Positions 51,268-64,000 of a DNA stretch of 64,000 nt are shown here, piece by piece. The DNA is taken from contig NW_019091362.1 in NCBI RefSeq assembly GCF_001949145.1, forward strand, positions 5,103,831 to 5,167,830, given 5' to 3'. The notes under the pieces are model-generated. The model was not told the origin of the DNA. It was given only the letters and a program-made list of their open reading frames with translations, and did not search any database. Made by a program: the position numbers and the translations under genes. How positions within the stretch are numbered: position 1 is the first letter of the stretch; each line of letters begins with the position of its first letter. Source of the stretch: Acanthaster planci (taxonomy: Eukaryota > Echinodermata > Asteroidea > Valvatida > Acanthasteridae).

Positions 51268-51440
51268 GATCTAGGAATTTTGCCGGGAGGGGTCAGTCTG
51301 GAGATTTTTTTAATATCTCATTTTTGCGGACAAGCAGCAACGATGATGAAACTTTACATGAAAATGACTCAAATGGCAAAATTTTGGTTTTGTCTCAGAG
51401 CAGTGGCGGGGGGGGGGGGTTGACCTCCCGGATCCTCGCC
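51268..51440. repeat. Repeat-like segment with G12 run and CCTCCCGGATCC
   Basis: AGATCTAGGAATTTTGCCGGGAGGGGTCA on one side (written as parts) and GGCG plus a G12 run, TTGACCTCCCGGATCCTCGCC on the other (51405-51438). GGGAGGGGTCA and TTGACCTCCC are near-complementary, so the two ends form a loose inverted repeat of about 170 bp. It resembles the ends of dispersed elements in many animal genomes; the family is not identified. Confidence 0.4.
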
Positions 51441-53860
51441 TGAGTTGGGTAGAGTGTGTGTAAATTATTAGTACTGGAGTCCCTCTCAGAATGCTAGTAT
51501 TTTCCGTAAAAGTACAGTTTTCACAAGTTTCAAGGACAAAAGTGATAAGAATAGAGCGCTGAAATAGCGCATTTTTGTTATCAACAGCCAGAATGTAATT
51601 TACAATAACAACCACAGAGGGGACTAGAAATGCCCGAAAAGAAACCATTTAAGCCACAATGAAAGAAAATCCGCGTTTTCCCCGAGTATAATGAGTTTTG
51701 TCAAAATGAATGTCATTTACAAAGACTGGTTTGTTTTACTATACACCTAAGAGAGAAAAGATGCAATTCGTATAATTCTCCTAATACAAACCACCTGATC
51801 ATCTGGTGCAAATTTCTCTGAGGTTTGTTTGATTTCGAGGATTGCCGATGGAAACCAACTACATATACAAGAGGTTTGAAGAGCTACTTTTTAAATCCAA
51901 AAAAATATTGCCACGGATAAACTTTTTATGCAAAATATAGGCCTTATATACACCTTAAGAAGCTGTTACGACATTGTAGTTTCTTGTAACAGTGAATCTG
52001 TCGGGTATAGGTTTATTTTAATCGGAACAAGTTAAATCTTAACCTTCTCTTTTTAACTAAGAAATTTCAAATGATTTTCTGTAACGTTCATGTTCGAAAG
52101 GTTCCAAAGATCAAATAATGCTATTTAAATATAGGTCATAAGTTATTCAGCGAAAGTTTGTTTTGGACTGGTTGTTGTGACTTTGTCAAAAATGTGTGTG
52201 AGGATAGTGGTTGCGGTCGTCATCGACAATCCTGACATATTGCAAGGGGTCATGATACTTGCCTAGTATCTTCTTGTGATTTTTCATTGCTGCTTGGCCA
52301 ATTGTAGGAGTAATTTAATAATCTGTGCTGTTTGATTGGATTAATGTCTTAACAGAAGGCATGGTATGGCGTGGCCTTGGACAGCAAACGAATATGATAA
52401 TTTACTTTAGGCCGCGTAATGGTACTGAAATATGGACAAAACTGAGTTGAGGTTGAATGAAGTCCCTGAATCACATTACATGGCCTTTTCGCATTTTATT
52501 CTCAGCTAAACCTTTTTTCAATTAAATTCTACAGGAAAAGAACCAATAAAAGCATTTAATTTGAATATTTGGGTTTTGTCGCCTTTCCTCAAACGTGCCT
52601 ACATCATTTCCGAGAACACGCTAGTTAAAGAAGGCTTTGGTTTATTGAATTGTGTTGCCGATCTAAGAACAGGCAGTTAGTTCCCAGACTGAACTCGGCT
52701 TAGCGGTCATTTATGAATTCATACTTCCGTTATCTAAACCATCGTTAGAGGGTCTGTTCATTTGGGACACCGAAATACCTGCCTTGCTATGCTCAAATAA
52801 CCTTTGCTGTATGAAACACAAAAGACAGAGATTGCCTAATTTTTGAGATAAACAAGACTATCGAGTGAATATAATCGGAACTTGGTACAAGATCTCAGTG
52901 TAATAAAAGACCAAGGTTTGGTATAAATTATATAACATTTAATAAAAATCAAACACAATTATGTCAGTTAGGCACAATTTGGTCCTTGTACGTACATCAT
53001 GCAAAATGCAAGCAAAAGGTTAGAGATATATTTGCAGAGATTTACACTTTAGATAGACTAGGGTTTTTAACGTTAAAAAATGCCAAAAATTAGTGAGTCT
53101 TATAATTACGTACAATTTCAGCCAGTGATAATGCGTTGTCTTGCTTCCCCTGTTTTCATTGAAAGTAATTTCTGTTAATTGTCATCAAACGCAGTACGTA
53201 GGTAATTTTGAATTCTAAGGTTGAAAACGGGACTCCAAGCCTCTTTTTCTCTAGCCTAATTTTCGAATCGCAATACATGCTCGAAAAACACCGACACGCA
53301 AAGAAAGCATTGTGTAGGATCCTGCTGATTACATCGCTAGCTTGAAATACTAACAGCGTCACACGTATCGCCCATGGCCACGAGTTTAAAAATCTGATTC
53401 TGGCGATATGTTGCGGCGCCAGACTGGAACTTCAGACTTTTACAGAAATGCTTTTCAGGTGTGAAGGAAACAGCTTTCGTGTCTCATGGCACTGATGGTA
53501 ATCTGTGAGTAGAACATGCGCTCCTTAATATATGGAAAGGAAAAGTGGTACACGTGATTCATTTGGCCCCTTGTATGTACACGTACGTTATTGCTAGATT
53601 TATTTGTCTGGCGACCGCGTGTCCTGAAAAATGGAATCTGAGGGTCCAAGGATGAATCTTTTTGTTCTCATCATCTCACCATAATTACGCTGAAAATACA
53701 ATGGATGCATATTCCATGTTTCAGTTCCCTAGAATAACATATTGCCCTGGTGCGACCATTGTCTCGAAGTTCATTAACATGTTACCGATGTTTCCCTTGC
53801 CTCCAGTTCTATTGTCTCTATAAAGTATTATAGAAGAGTGTAATGTCCTGTCCATTACAC

Positions 53861-53892
53861 ATTTTGTGTAATAATCTGTTATTACACAAAAT
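53861..53892. other. Perfect 14-bp hairpin
   Basis: ATTTTGTGTAATAA, loop TCTG, then its exact reverse complement. It could fold as a strong stem in RNA or be a remnant of a small inverted-repeat element. No run of Ts or gene end is associated with it. Confidence 0.7.
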
Positions 53893-56800
53893 ATCGTTAT
53901 TTGTTACATGTTCGAAGATGGCCCCTTCTGTTAAATTATGTTAAAAAATGCTATTCCTCAAGGCCCTGAAAGAAATTTAAAGTAAACATCATACTGATAT
54001 TAAAAGTAAAGAAAAAGCAACATAGAACAAAACCAAACAATGCTAAATTTGCTTTAGCAATGACGAAAATACAAATATAACAATCATATAATACAATAAA
54101 ATAACCAATACTGAAAGACTGAATTAGAAATTAAATAAAAGTGAGTAAAAAGTGAATACAATAAAAGTGAAATATATAGAAAAAAATACGCTGTATGCAA
54201 AACACATGTAAACATAGGGAAATATAAGCGTGAAAAAGATGAAAAAATACTATTACAATACAAGACAAAATGTTACTCTGACAATCAGTCCAGTTTCCCG
54301 AGTAAATAAATTACCATACCCCAAATATAGCTTTTCCCTGTTCAATTAAAAACAATCCATTGAAAAGTGCACATTAATAGCAGCTGCTTTCGTGTGAATT
54401 CATTATTTTTTGCGAGTGGTATAGATCATAATACTTTCCAGGTATATTCATATTCTTGATAACACATCTTAATGGTTATTGCATCCCATAGTTTGATATA
54501 AATCACTCTCGGTCATGCTAGGTGATCATAACTTACTGGCTGGTTTATTCAGGACTATTTTCGTTATTTTGTAAAATACAAACAAACAACCCAACAACCC
54601 CCCCCAAAAAAAACAGAAAAACGAAACAAAACAAAAAACAAAACCATCTGTACTTTGCATGCAAAATACTCGATTTTATCATACAACAGGAGGTAACAGG
54701 CAGCAATAGAATCTCTTTCTCTTTAAAGTAAGAGATATAATCACAGAGAATAAAAATAAGTAAATGGAGCAGAATTTGCTTGCTTAGGCTTTTTTTTTCA
54801 ATGGCAAATGCGACTGCCCCCACCTTCAACTTTAATTCAAGAGACATTTCTTCATGTATAAAATGTTTTATGACGTGTGAGTGGGCCATTTTAAAGCAAA
54901 TGCTGATTATTATCTGCTTGGCTGTTTAATCTACTAATTTGTGCTGGGAAGACTCACACAAACAGTTTTGATACCAATGAAAAACACCTTCCCCAAACTC
55001 GTCTTATTTGGCTGCAGGTTGAAGGTGTGTAATAATTGTTTCAGCAGAATGGAGAAAGGAAAAGAAAAAACCTCTAGACATACAACGTTCAGAGATACAT
55101 TTTAACCGATAACAAGGAAAGCTTGTCATCCCCTTTAATGGAACCTGTTGTGAAACATAACCCCTGAAACAATATTCCCAAATCAGTAATGTTAGGCCTA
55201 TTCCATTTTGCGGATATGAAGTCTTTCTTGCAGAAAACGCAATGACAATACAAGTACAGATGGTGTCACGCCAACAACGAGTTGACACTCTTCTGAAATC
55301 TTTATAACTACTTGCTTAAGTCCGTGGTGAAAATGAGGCAGCCCAAGCAACCGTTCTCAACAAGTTACGTGCTTTAAGTAATTTTAAAGGATACAAAAAT
55401 AACGTCAAAATGCTTCTAAATGTTTAGTAGTAGAGTCCAGTTTTCACTTTGGGAAATGTTTAACTTTTTGGCCTCCCGTGTCATAGAGATTTTGTTTAAT
55501 TAATTGGTATTTTGTTGTTTAGTACTATACGGGTCCCTTTGTGCCATACAGGAAGCTAAAGTTGTTCAATAGAGCTCTAACCTGAAGATGCAAGATATAA
55601 AAGAAGCATATAACACTGCCAAGGATATTATGTATAAGTAGGCAAATCTTATTACATCAAATACAGGATTCTCTTCTATTCTTGGACCCTGGGAGAAAAT
55701 CCCATTAAACAATTTGTCGCTGAAAAAGCAAAATAATGTATCCATGCTGCGCAGCTCGCGCTTCTGAAAAGTGTGACGAAGATCAATGCAGCGTGTCTCA
55801 GACGGCTGTTATGTGTATTTAATGGTCCTACTGAATGTGACAGCACAATGCACATTTTTGGGGGTTAAATTATGTTAAATCAGAAATGGATATCCGTTAC
55901 ACCTTTTCTAATGTTGATGGCAGAGGTGTCAATTTAAAAGGGCAGGTTTTGTATAGAATGTAGACGTTTGTTGCATGCATCAGTATCCAGTCTTGATGAA
56001 CAGATAAAACTAAACTGAAAGTTAAACCTTGTCAGTGTAATCGTTGGTCTGAAACTTCTTAAGGCTTATAGCTCTTACCTTTTTGCATGCGTATAAAATC
56101 AATGATCTTTATATAATACTTTCCAAGTAAATTCTCTTTAAAGTTGACAGAACGATGAAACATAGTACGAAATAATCTATTCAGTTTATAACGCACTGTG
56201 CTATTTGTAGCAGCAATGGTAACACATGCGTAGAGTAAAGCAGGTTACATTCGAAGTCACTTGCTTATCAATATTCCTTGCTTGTTTATCCCAAGAAACA
56301 AAATCCAGAGAATTCGATTACTTTTAGATTAATGTATCGCCTCAAAGACATTTTGTTGAATTAAAAACATGCACAGGTCTTGAGGAATCGCGTTCTGATT
56401 GCAAAGCGAACAGTTCCCCAGGGTTGAATGCAAAAGAACACTTTGGTAAATACTTTCACAAGGACTCAACTGCGATTGAAGAACTTCTGTTTACCTGTTC
56501 TCCCCATGAGAAGATCACACCTAATCTTCCCTTTCAAACATGCAGTAGGGTTATCCATCTTTGTCAGAGGTAATGGCGTGGTTTCCATGAGGTACCATGT
56601 TGGTTTCCGGCTGTAGCTTTTCAGGCAATCACTGTTTATGTGACAAAGATACAGTGACATTATAGGGTGACAAAGATACAAGAATATTTACTCTCCGCTT
56701 TAAAACAGACACTTGATTCTATGAAAGCATCTTTCAGGCTTATATATTAAAAATACCAGTTTCCCAGCCTTCGCTATTATACAGGGCATTATTTACAATT

Positions 56801-59800
56801 GAGGATATAGTGTAACGAGTGATTTGCTTACACAACTGACTCCGCACTAACAGATTAACAGATCTTTGCTTTTAATACTAACGCATGCCCAAAGCTGTGG
56901 TTTAGCATACGAACATAACTCGCAGGGGGCGGTGCTTTCTTAAGCCTAGGTTTCAATTTTGTTATCTAATTTTAATACACACCTTGCTATGGGAGTCCCA
57001 AGGTTGCAGAAGTGCCCAAATCAGATTCGTGAGCAATTGCTCCAGTTTTTAAACAAATTTGCCGGCCAAAGGCCTCTCCAGCAGATATTCTGTTATTTGA
57101 AAAGGTGGGCCCTCGGGGTATTTGTACTTCTGTAAAGGCGGTGGACAGGTTGCGTTTCTCCCGATGCATGATATTATGAAAGTTTAAGTTCACAGCAACA
57201 TGCTTAGAGAACTTATAATTAATTTCAATATTTTTATTTGCTTATTTTGAGAGGAACGTTTCATTATTTTATGACAATAACAAGACCGCGTATCGTTTTT
57301 TGAACGGTGCTCTCGAACCTTCCTAATGAAGCAAAGAATGAATTTAAAGTTTATATATGAATATTTACCAAATCCTACGCACGCGCTTAGGTTGAAAGCG
57401 TAGGCCTACCTGTAAAGTGTAGTCTTGCAGAGTAATATTCAGTGTTTGAGAGGTTTCGTTTACAGGCTGAATGAACATCCCTAACTATGAGCAGCCGTCG
57501 AGGTGGAAGGCCTTTAAATCACTCTGCTCATTCATATTTTAAAGGTGGTCGTGTTCCTCTATCAATGAAACAGAATCATTTAGCGCACTCAAGGTGTTCT
57601 TCGCTGACGCAGTCTAGTTGTGGCCAAAAAGGTGCGGGTACAGAATACAGATCCACTGGCAAAATTGACATACTTTCAATTAAACCCTTTGTAATAACGC
57701 ACAATCACCTGCGAGATTTTCAACACATCTTTCAAGCCGTAAGGTGAATCTAGAATATAGCACGCATCATGCAATAATTTGATTTGGTCTCATGTGCATT
57801 TCCATGGTTAGCGTAATCCAGGTCTTTATCACCCACTGTTACCGCTACATGGTTTGTTTACTAGGTATTATCGTGGCAGTCTTTAACGACTGAAGTGGAA
57901 ATAATGGCGACATATAAATCTGTTTACAATTTGTAGACTTTCGTCTTAACATTTCTCTTCTTTTAAAGAAAATTACTTAAACCCTGTGCTTTAAACTTCG
58001 GCAAAGCTTACATATAACTTACTGAACAGATGCAGCAGCTGTGGCAATAGGATCAATAATTTCAGTTTTTAACATGTTACTGAATGGAGATGAGAAAGTC
58101 CACACTATCCAGCTCAGTGCGCTATAAACTACGTTTTTGGTTATTTGTATGTTACGCATCTGCACCTCAAGTAATACATGTACTTCAAGCAATAACAGCT
58201 GATACGTCTGACGATTACGGTATGTGTATAGTATACCTGATATCTACGAGGAAGCCATTACTCATTTAGGTCAGAGAATAATTTAGTTGTACAAATTGTA
58301 AACGTAATTTGAGAGGAATGTAGTTCGACATCAAACCTCCCATTTTGTTTTAATTAAAGTCTGGCTATTACAAATATTAAAGCATGTTTAGTTATGTGGA
58401 AGTCCGGAACTTTTATTCGTGGCTTTTATATTGACTTTATAAAAGTCTATATCCTCTCTCCTGTACTGAATGTACCAGTATAGTTGAATATACCAGGGAT
58501 ATCTTAGAAAACAAGCACGACATTATATTTCAAATTCCTCTTGCGATTTCAAAAGTGCATCGTGTCCATGATTTGAATACCTTGACCGTTTTACCATTAT
58601 TGTGGATTAGCTTAATTAAAACGATTTATCTTATAATTAGTCCACAGAAACTTAGTTTAGAATTTGGGCAATACAGCGATGACCTAAATAAGTAACCCAA
58701 ATTATTTATATAAAAACAAACAAAACAGTGATTGCCTTCATTAGTAACGTTTTCTATAGTAAAGGACTATTATAAATTCCAAAGTGCTTTCCGAAAGTTG
58801 AGCAGATTAACCTTTGTCATTAACTTAGAGTGGGATGTTCTCCATCGTTGGAAGAGATTCCACATGTCATCGTCGAAATTGAATTGGCGTTTTCAACATG
58901 CCTCCATTTGACCCTCCCGCTCACCGGCTTTTATCTACCTGGCATGACAAAATTAATAATCAGAAGGAAAATATACTCTCTATTATTATTCCGCTAGGGC
59001 CTGATAAAGCACACTGATAATGTATGTTTTCATAGACCTCTGCTGACCAAGCGCTGAAACTACAGCATAGGTAAAGAAAGTCAAGCTTGGTGGTCAGTGC
59101 ACCCATGAATTCTACTCAAATAAAAGGACTTTACGGGGATGTTTAAAAGATGGGCACCTTAATTTTTTTTACTCTTTTCCTTTCGGCTACCGTTCTGACG
59201 TAGGTTTCTCTCCCTACGGCGAGTCGTGTTTCCAAAGACACTGGCCGAAGGTGGCCAGCAAGTACAAATTAAAAAGCAGAGGGTGAAGGAGAGCCACCGC
59301 AGCTGGGTGATGTTTACTAAAATACCACTCAAACAAAGGCTTTTTAGAAAGGGCTGTGAGCAGACACATCTCATGTGCACTTGGTTTATGAGTTCAGGCA
59401 CTCGGTTGGTGAGGTTCAGGAGCTGATATACGTTCACGAGTTTTCCAGGGAGATGGTTGGGTGCAACCTGTCTTATCGGACCATCCTGTCTCAGTTTTTT
59501 TTATCCAACTCCAGGGACTTTAGAGGGATGTAGGCGTTAGGTGTTTGAAGTGTGGAACACTTGCACAAATAATTACTTCAGTACCCATGCTCGTTTGAAA
59601 TTTGTTTGAAAATGAGATCCTCAACCCCGAATTCCGTATACATGTACTTGTTTGAGGTTGTCTGCATTTCCGGTTCCCTCTTTCCATAGATTCGATACAA
59701 TTGGTCCCAAGGAAAGGTTTTCGATACCCATCCCCGAAAATCAGAAGCTTTCTAAGAGTCTTTATAATTGCATTCAAACACTAAGAATTCTAGTTTAAGT

Positions 59801-60360
59801 TGTCTGATGGCTTTTATATTTAATTCAAGTGCTACTTCGCTATGTTGATAATATATTTTTTAAAAAAATCAATAAAACTGCACAAAGTGCATGAAATGTA
59901 AGAACTTCAGAAAGTGACTAAACAAAATTTCTCAGCATCAAGATTCATGAAATATGTCAATGTCAATAAAAACCCCGCAACCTAGGAATCGCTATACATG
60001 ACATATATTATGATACTCAGCCATGCAGTAAAGAGACGTAAAAAGGCATGACTCGATTCGATCCCAGGAATAGTATTTGTTGCCAGCGGCAAGCGCTTGT
60101 TTTTCGCAACCTAGATCAACCATGCGTTACCAAATGGGTCTAGCACTTAAATGAATTTAAGGATAGATAGGGGATGTTGGCTGAGTAATTTGTTTTATCA
60201 CCAACGAACATTGCCGGGAGATCTTAAGTAAAATTATGATGATCAGGAGAATATTAACTAGCCACTCATGATATCTCATGATAATGACAGGCTAGACAGA
60301 ACCAGGTTTACAAGCGTTGGTAAGTTTTTTGTTTCGAGAGAGAGGTGAAGGGAAATTAAT

Positions 60361-60510
60361 ACACTCTAAAAACACCAGTGTCAGTTTTGGGTCATATTTG
60401 ACCCAGAAAGGGTCAAATATGACCCCAAAATCAGAAGGGGTCAAATATGACCCAAAAGGGGGTCATATTTTGACCCAGAAATATAATTGACCCTAGTACT
60501 TTCAGAGTGT
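60361..60510. mobile_element. 150-bp MITE carrying four GGGTCA...TGACCC palindromes
   Basis: Ends are ACACTCT/AGAGTGT with A-rich inner continuation, flanked by AAT on both sides as a possible 3-bp target duplication. Inside are four near-identical palindromes: 60389-60404, 60410-60425, 60438-60453 and 60460-60476, then a half unit TTGACCC at 60487. No coding capacity. The structure fits a non-autonomous DNA transposon. Confidence 0.85.
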
Positions 60511-62648
60511 AATCTCATTCCTTCTGATTTTGCTAAACCGAGAAAATAACATCAACAAAGGAAATGTGGCGAAAATTGTACACCCAAATGAACGCGTAAT
60601 ATCAAAGTTCTTCCACCACGACTCGTCTAGTTCCAACACATGCATTTCTTTTCTACGGGGTGTTATCACTCCAGGACATTTTGGTCGCTTTGTTTAGCAA
60701 TTACAAAGTCCCCTTTCAACAAAATGTACCGTTTACTGCAAAACAGAGTGCAGCAATTGGCCGAGTGTGTCAGCCTCGTGCGTTTGAACTGTCCAAGGGT
60801 TTCAGTTTCCGACACAAGTTGAACTGATCAGGCTAAAGCTAGGCTTTTTCGACTTTTTCACGAATATGAGACAAATTTGTCATCTTGGACCATGGTGTTA
60901 GTGATCGATATCATTTGTTGATTTTTTTTCTTTCTAGCACCGTGATGAGCAACGTCTTGAGAATCTTGCACCAATGAGGATGCACCTGGTTTATATTAAA
61001 TATTTTCGAACAAGCCGTTGCTCCAAATTAGATTCCAATAGTTGTGCATGGGGGGTACAATTCTTCGCGAAGCGCACAAGTTCACACTCTTAGCGCGACA
61101 ATACACCATTTTGCGATTGCTATATATAGGTTCTATAATAAAGAAAAAGTTAAACCTCTCTTACGAGATTCTGGAGACGTTAGTGTGGCGCAAGTGTACG
61201 TACTGGTTATTATTTAGTGGTTAGAGGGCGCACTATGCACGACTCGCTGTCGAACACTAGCATCTTGTGGCCAAGACTACGAGCTCGGTGGAGCGTTTGC
61301 TGGTAAAATATAGCCCGGGCAGGGAGGCAGAAGTATGAGTGGTAGTTTTGTATGCAGCTACCATATCTAAGGGATAACCCATAATACGAAAGTAGGCACT
61401 GTGACCTGCTTTATGCCATATACTGTATAGAAATACCCTGTCTTGAAATTAATATGTAGGAATGCAAGTTGGAAAGGAAGTTTTCACGTTTTGAAAGTTT
61501 CATTCTAAAACGAAGAAGGCCTGCACTTAAACGAATTTATTTTTTTTTGCTTCAACACAACAAACATAAAGGCAAGTGCCAAAGTTGAACTTTGTGAATC
61601 GCAGTAAGTACATGTAATGGATCCAATTAACGGGGAAGTGTTTGTATTGTTCTTCTAAGCTATCTTGTTCAATGTAATCGGTTAATCGGTTGCGGTACCA
61701 GGGTATTTTAGGTTCAATATCTCACTCACTGTCCAATTATTTTAAAAGTTCGTATTCATGTTAAAACAATAACTACCGGCACAAATGTGAATTTCAACTC
61801 AGTTCAGAATACGGTTTTGTTATTACGGTCATTTGAAGTTCAAGGCCAAAGGGACGATATCGGGAAAACTTTCACTCTGGCTCTTTTAGGGTTAAGATTA
61901 AGTCTAGTCTAAAAATTAAAAAGAGATCTTTTATTTCCCTGTCGTGCAACAGCATCAGTCCAACATTTTTTGTCTCCCAGATCCTTTAGCCTTTTAAAAC
62001 AGATTTTTTTTCTGTAAAAACCCACCTTTAAAAGCACAAAATATTTGCGTTATCGGACCAGGTCACTGCAACCACATCATTCGCGCCAAAACGAAAGTTC
62101 TAACACCCATTAACCTCATCTAACGATGGACATTATGGCACAGTGACACTTTAATAACAGGGGGACTCTCCTTGCTGATGATTACAGCTCGGAGTTCGCG
62201 GTCCAAATGCGGTTTAATGGATTTCCAGACGCCTGCTGTACTTGTTTGTTGTCCTTCCCGTTACACGCTGTCCTGCACTTAACGAGAATCCAAAAATTAT
62301 GTGTTTACACCCCGTCAAGTTTATGCTCTAAACGAAGTCGATTGTTCATTAGTAGCATTATTACTGCCGTGTGCTTTTGCGACTGGACTCCAGGCTGACG
62401 CTGTGCGAGGCTTTCGGGAATAGCCGGGGGTACTGTAATGATTAACCACTCAGTACCTGGAACACATTTTTAAAAAGTTCATCGGAGGTTTCACAGTATA
62501 CAGAGGAAAATATACCACTTTATACTCTCTAAGCAACAATTCTATACTTTTGTGTGAGTATAATTAGTTTCTGCGCAATGGTTTGGCTTACAAATTATTC
62601 AACTGCTGGAACATATTGGTACTTATAGCTGCATGCAACTAGGTATTT
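60511..62648. other. Sequence between the MITE and the LINE remnant
   Basis: Unrecognised AT-rich DNA with an AGAGGGCGCA motif near 61224. No endonuclease-like or other LINE 5' sequence could be recognised in it, although a heavily decayed 5' part cannot be excluded. Confidence 0.45.
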
Positions 62649-64000
62649 ATGCAAGGCGGAGCTTCTCAATTTGTATCAGGTCAAAATGGAGGGTGTTTCT
62701 TAATCAGGTCCAAGACACGATGGATGGAGCAGGGGGGAAAGCCTTCAAAGTATTTTCTTAATCTAGAGAAACGCAATTTTGTTAATAAATCTATTTGTCG
62801 TATTGTTAAAGAGGACAATTGTACCGTGACTCGAAGTGAGGATATCCTTGTAGAAGCAAGAGAGTTTTATAAGAAGCTTTATTCTGTTTATTATGAAATT
62901 AATGTCGAGGTTGACTTCAAGCCAATTTTTGTGGCGGCAGGGAGAAATGTTCTTACTAAAGATATGCGGGATCGCATTGAAGGTCCATTAATTTATGAAG
63001 AAATTACTAAAGCTTTGAATGGTTGTAAAAATGGAAAATCTCCAGGCTCTGACGGATTCAGTTACGAATTTTACAAGGTTTTTGGCGATGATATACAGTG
63101 GTTTCTTTTAAGGTCTTTGAATTTTGCGTATGATATGGCTGGTCAACTTTCGGTGACCCAGAGAAATGGTATCATTACTTTGTTGCCGAAAGGGGATAAA
63201 CCTTTCCAGTTTTTGAAAAATTGGCGACCTCTCACTTTGTTTAATACCTCATATAAAATTGCCTCTGCCTGTATTGCGGAGAGGCTGAAACAGTGCCTTT
63301 TTCATATTATCCATGATAGTCAAAAAGGCTTTATGGCAGGGCGCTTCATTTGTGAAAACACCCGTATGATGTATGATTTATTTACTTTCACAGAGACTAA
63401 GGACATTCTGGGTGTCATGCTCTCTTTTGATTTTGAAAAAGGTTTTGATTCAATTTCATATGATTTTATTTATAGTGTTTTATATAACTTTAATCAATTA
63501 TTAGATGGGTTAAACTGTTTTATAATTAGTTTTGGTTAATACATTTCTTTCAGAATCATTTATGGTAGAGCGAGGTTGTAGGCAAGGTGATGGCATAAGT
63601 CTTTTTTTGTTTCTTTTATGCGCTGAGGTTTTGTCCTTGATGTTATACAATGATCAGAATTTACAGGGCATTAAAGTAGGTGACAAGGAGTTCCCAATAT
63701 CCCAATATGCTGATGACACAGTACTCTTTTTAGATGGTACAGGGAGATCTATGTATAATGCATGTCGGGGTTGCGAGTTAATGTCGATAACACTGGTGTT
63801 GTCTGGATAGGTTCAAAGAAACATTCCTCGGACAGATTGTGTGAGATATTGAAGGCCAATGGATAGAGCCAAATGACACATTTAAAATATTAGGCATTTC
63901 TTTCTCCACCAATCTGAAGTCCATGGTGTCGATTAATTATAACTCAGTCATTTCAAGACTGAGAAAGTTAATAGCTCTTAATCAAATACTTATTTGATTC
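62649..64000 (+). pseudogene. Decayed, 5'-truncated LINE reverse transcriptase (L1/Tx1-like), runs off the window
   Basis: A non-LTR retrotransposon RT; the intact protein would copy its own RNA at the insertion site. Recognisable blocks in order: RSKTRWMEQGGKPSKYFLNLEKR (split here as RSKTRW then KPSKYFLNLEKR), GKSPGSDGFSYEFYK, LLPKGD, NWRPLTLFN, KGFMAGRFICENTR, catalytic-motif segment FDFEKGFDSI (63426-63455), ERGCRQGD, YADDT (63706-63720), then GSKKHSS and FKILGISFSTNL near the edge. The frame is broken at about 63492, a short piece is missing just before the ERGCRQGD block, the frame shifts again near 63760, and an in-frame TAG lies at 63864. No endonuclease domain is recognised upstream, so the copy is 5'-truncated, which is typical of LINEs. 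The most upstream recognisable homology starts around 62700; the true element boundary is uncertain. The clade call rests on motif wording and is inference. Confidence 0.9.

Larger units (their letters stand above)
47571..60360. other. Intergenic sequence without recognised genes
   Basis: AT-rich DNA with scattered short frames. Landmarks are a G12 run in a repeat-like context (51260-51440), a perfect hairpin at 53861-53892, an A-rich tract with recurring AAAAGTGA at 54130-54180, and C9A8 homopolymers at 54599-54615. I recognise no protein or RNA family. Confidence 0.5.

Overview
The window is animal nuclear DNA: AT-rich, almost entirely non-coding, with canonical GT-AG introns, miniature inverted-repeat elements, microsatellites and a decayed LINE. 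I infer a marine invertebrate, perhaps a non-vertebrate deuterostome, from gene structure and repeat style. No marker fixes the species. There are no bacterial operons, CRISPR arrays or rRNA genes, and I found no tRNA.

The one confident cellular gene is on the minus strand and spans about 39 kb (43192 down to 4186). It encodes a two-pore-domain potassium channel (K2P/KCNK family). Three coding exons join in phase into an 849-residue protein. Exon 1 (43192-42682) carries the N-terminus, TM1, the extracellular cap and the first pore helix. Exon 2 (7316-7086) completes the first GYG filter and carries TM2. Exon 3 (5993-4186) carries a very long cytoplasmic loop, then TM3, the GFG filter, TM4 and a short tail. 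Intron 1 (about 35.4 kb) splits the first glycine codon of the first filter. Intron 2 is about 1.1 kb and also splits a codon after its first base. The TM2-TM3 loop is about 540 residues, with basic, acidic and again basic blocks and a PPSY motif. TM2 and P2 resemble the TRESK (KCNK18) branch, but orthology is not proven.

Layout: 1-835 is a degenerate GTCAGT-type repeat; 836-4185 is the 3' flank of the channel gene; 4186-7316 holds exons 3 and 2; 7317-42681 is intron 1, with a (CT)n microsatellite, two G-quadruplex motifs, a 536-bp foldback element and smaller inverted repeats; 42682-43192 is exon 1. The 5' flank begins at 43193, with AP-1 and CRE consensus sites within 170 bp of the start codon. 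The region 44100-62650 looks intergenic and holds two clear miniature inverted-repeat elements (47434-47570 and 60361-60510). The second contains four tandem GGGTCA/TGACCC palindromes. From about 62650 to the window edge is a 5'-truncated, frameshifted L1/Tx1-like reverse transcriptase on the plus strand.
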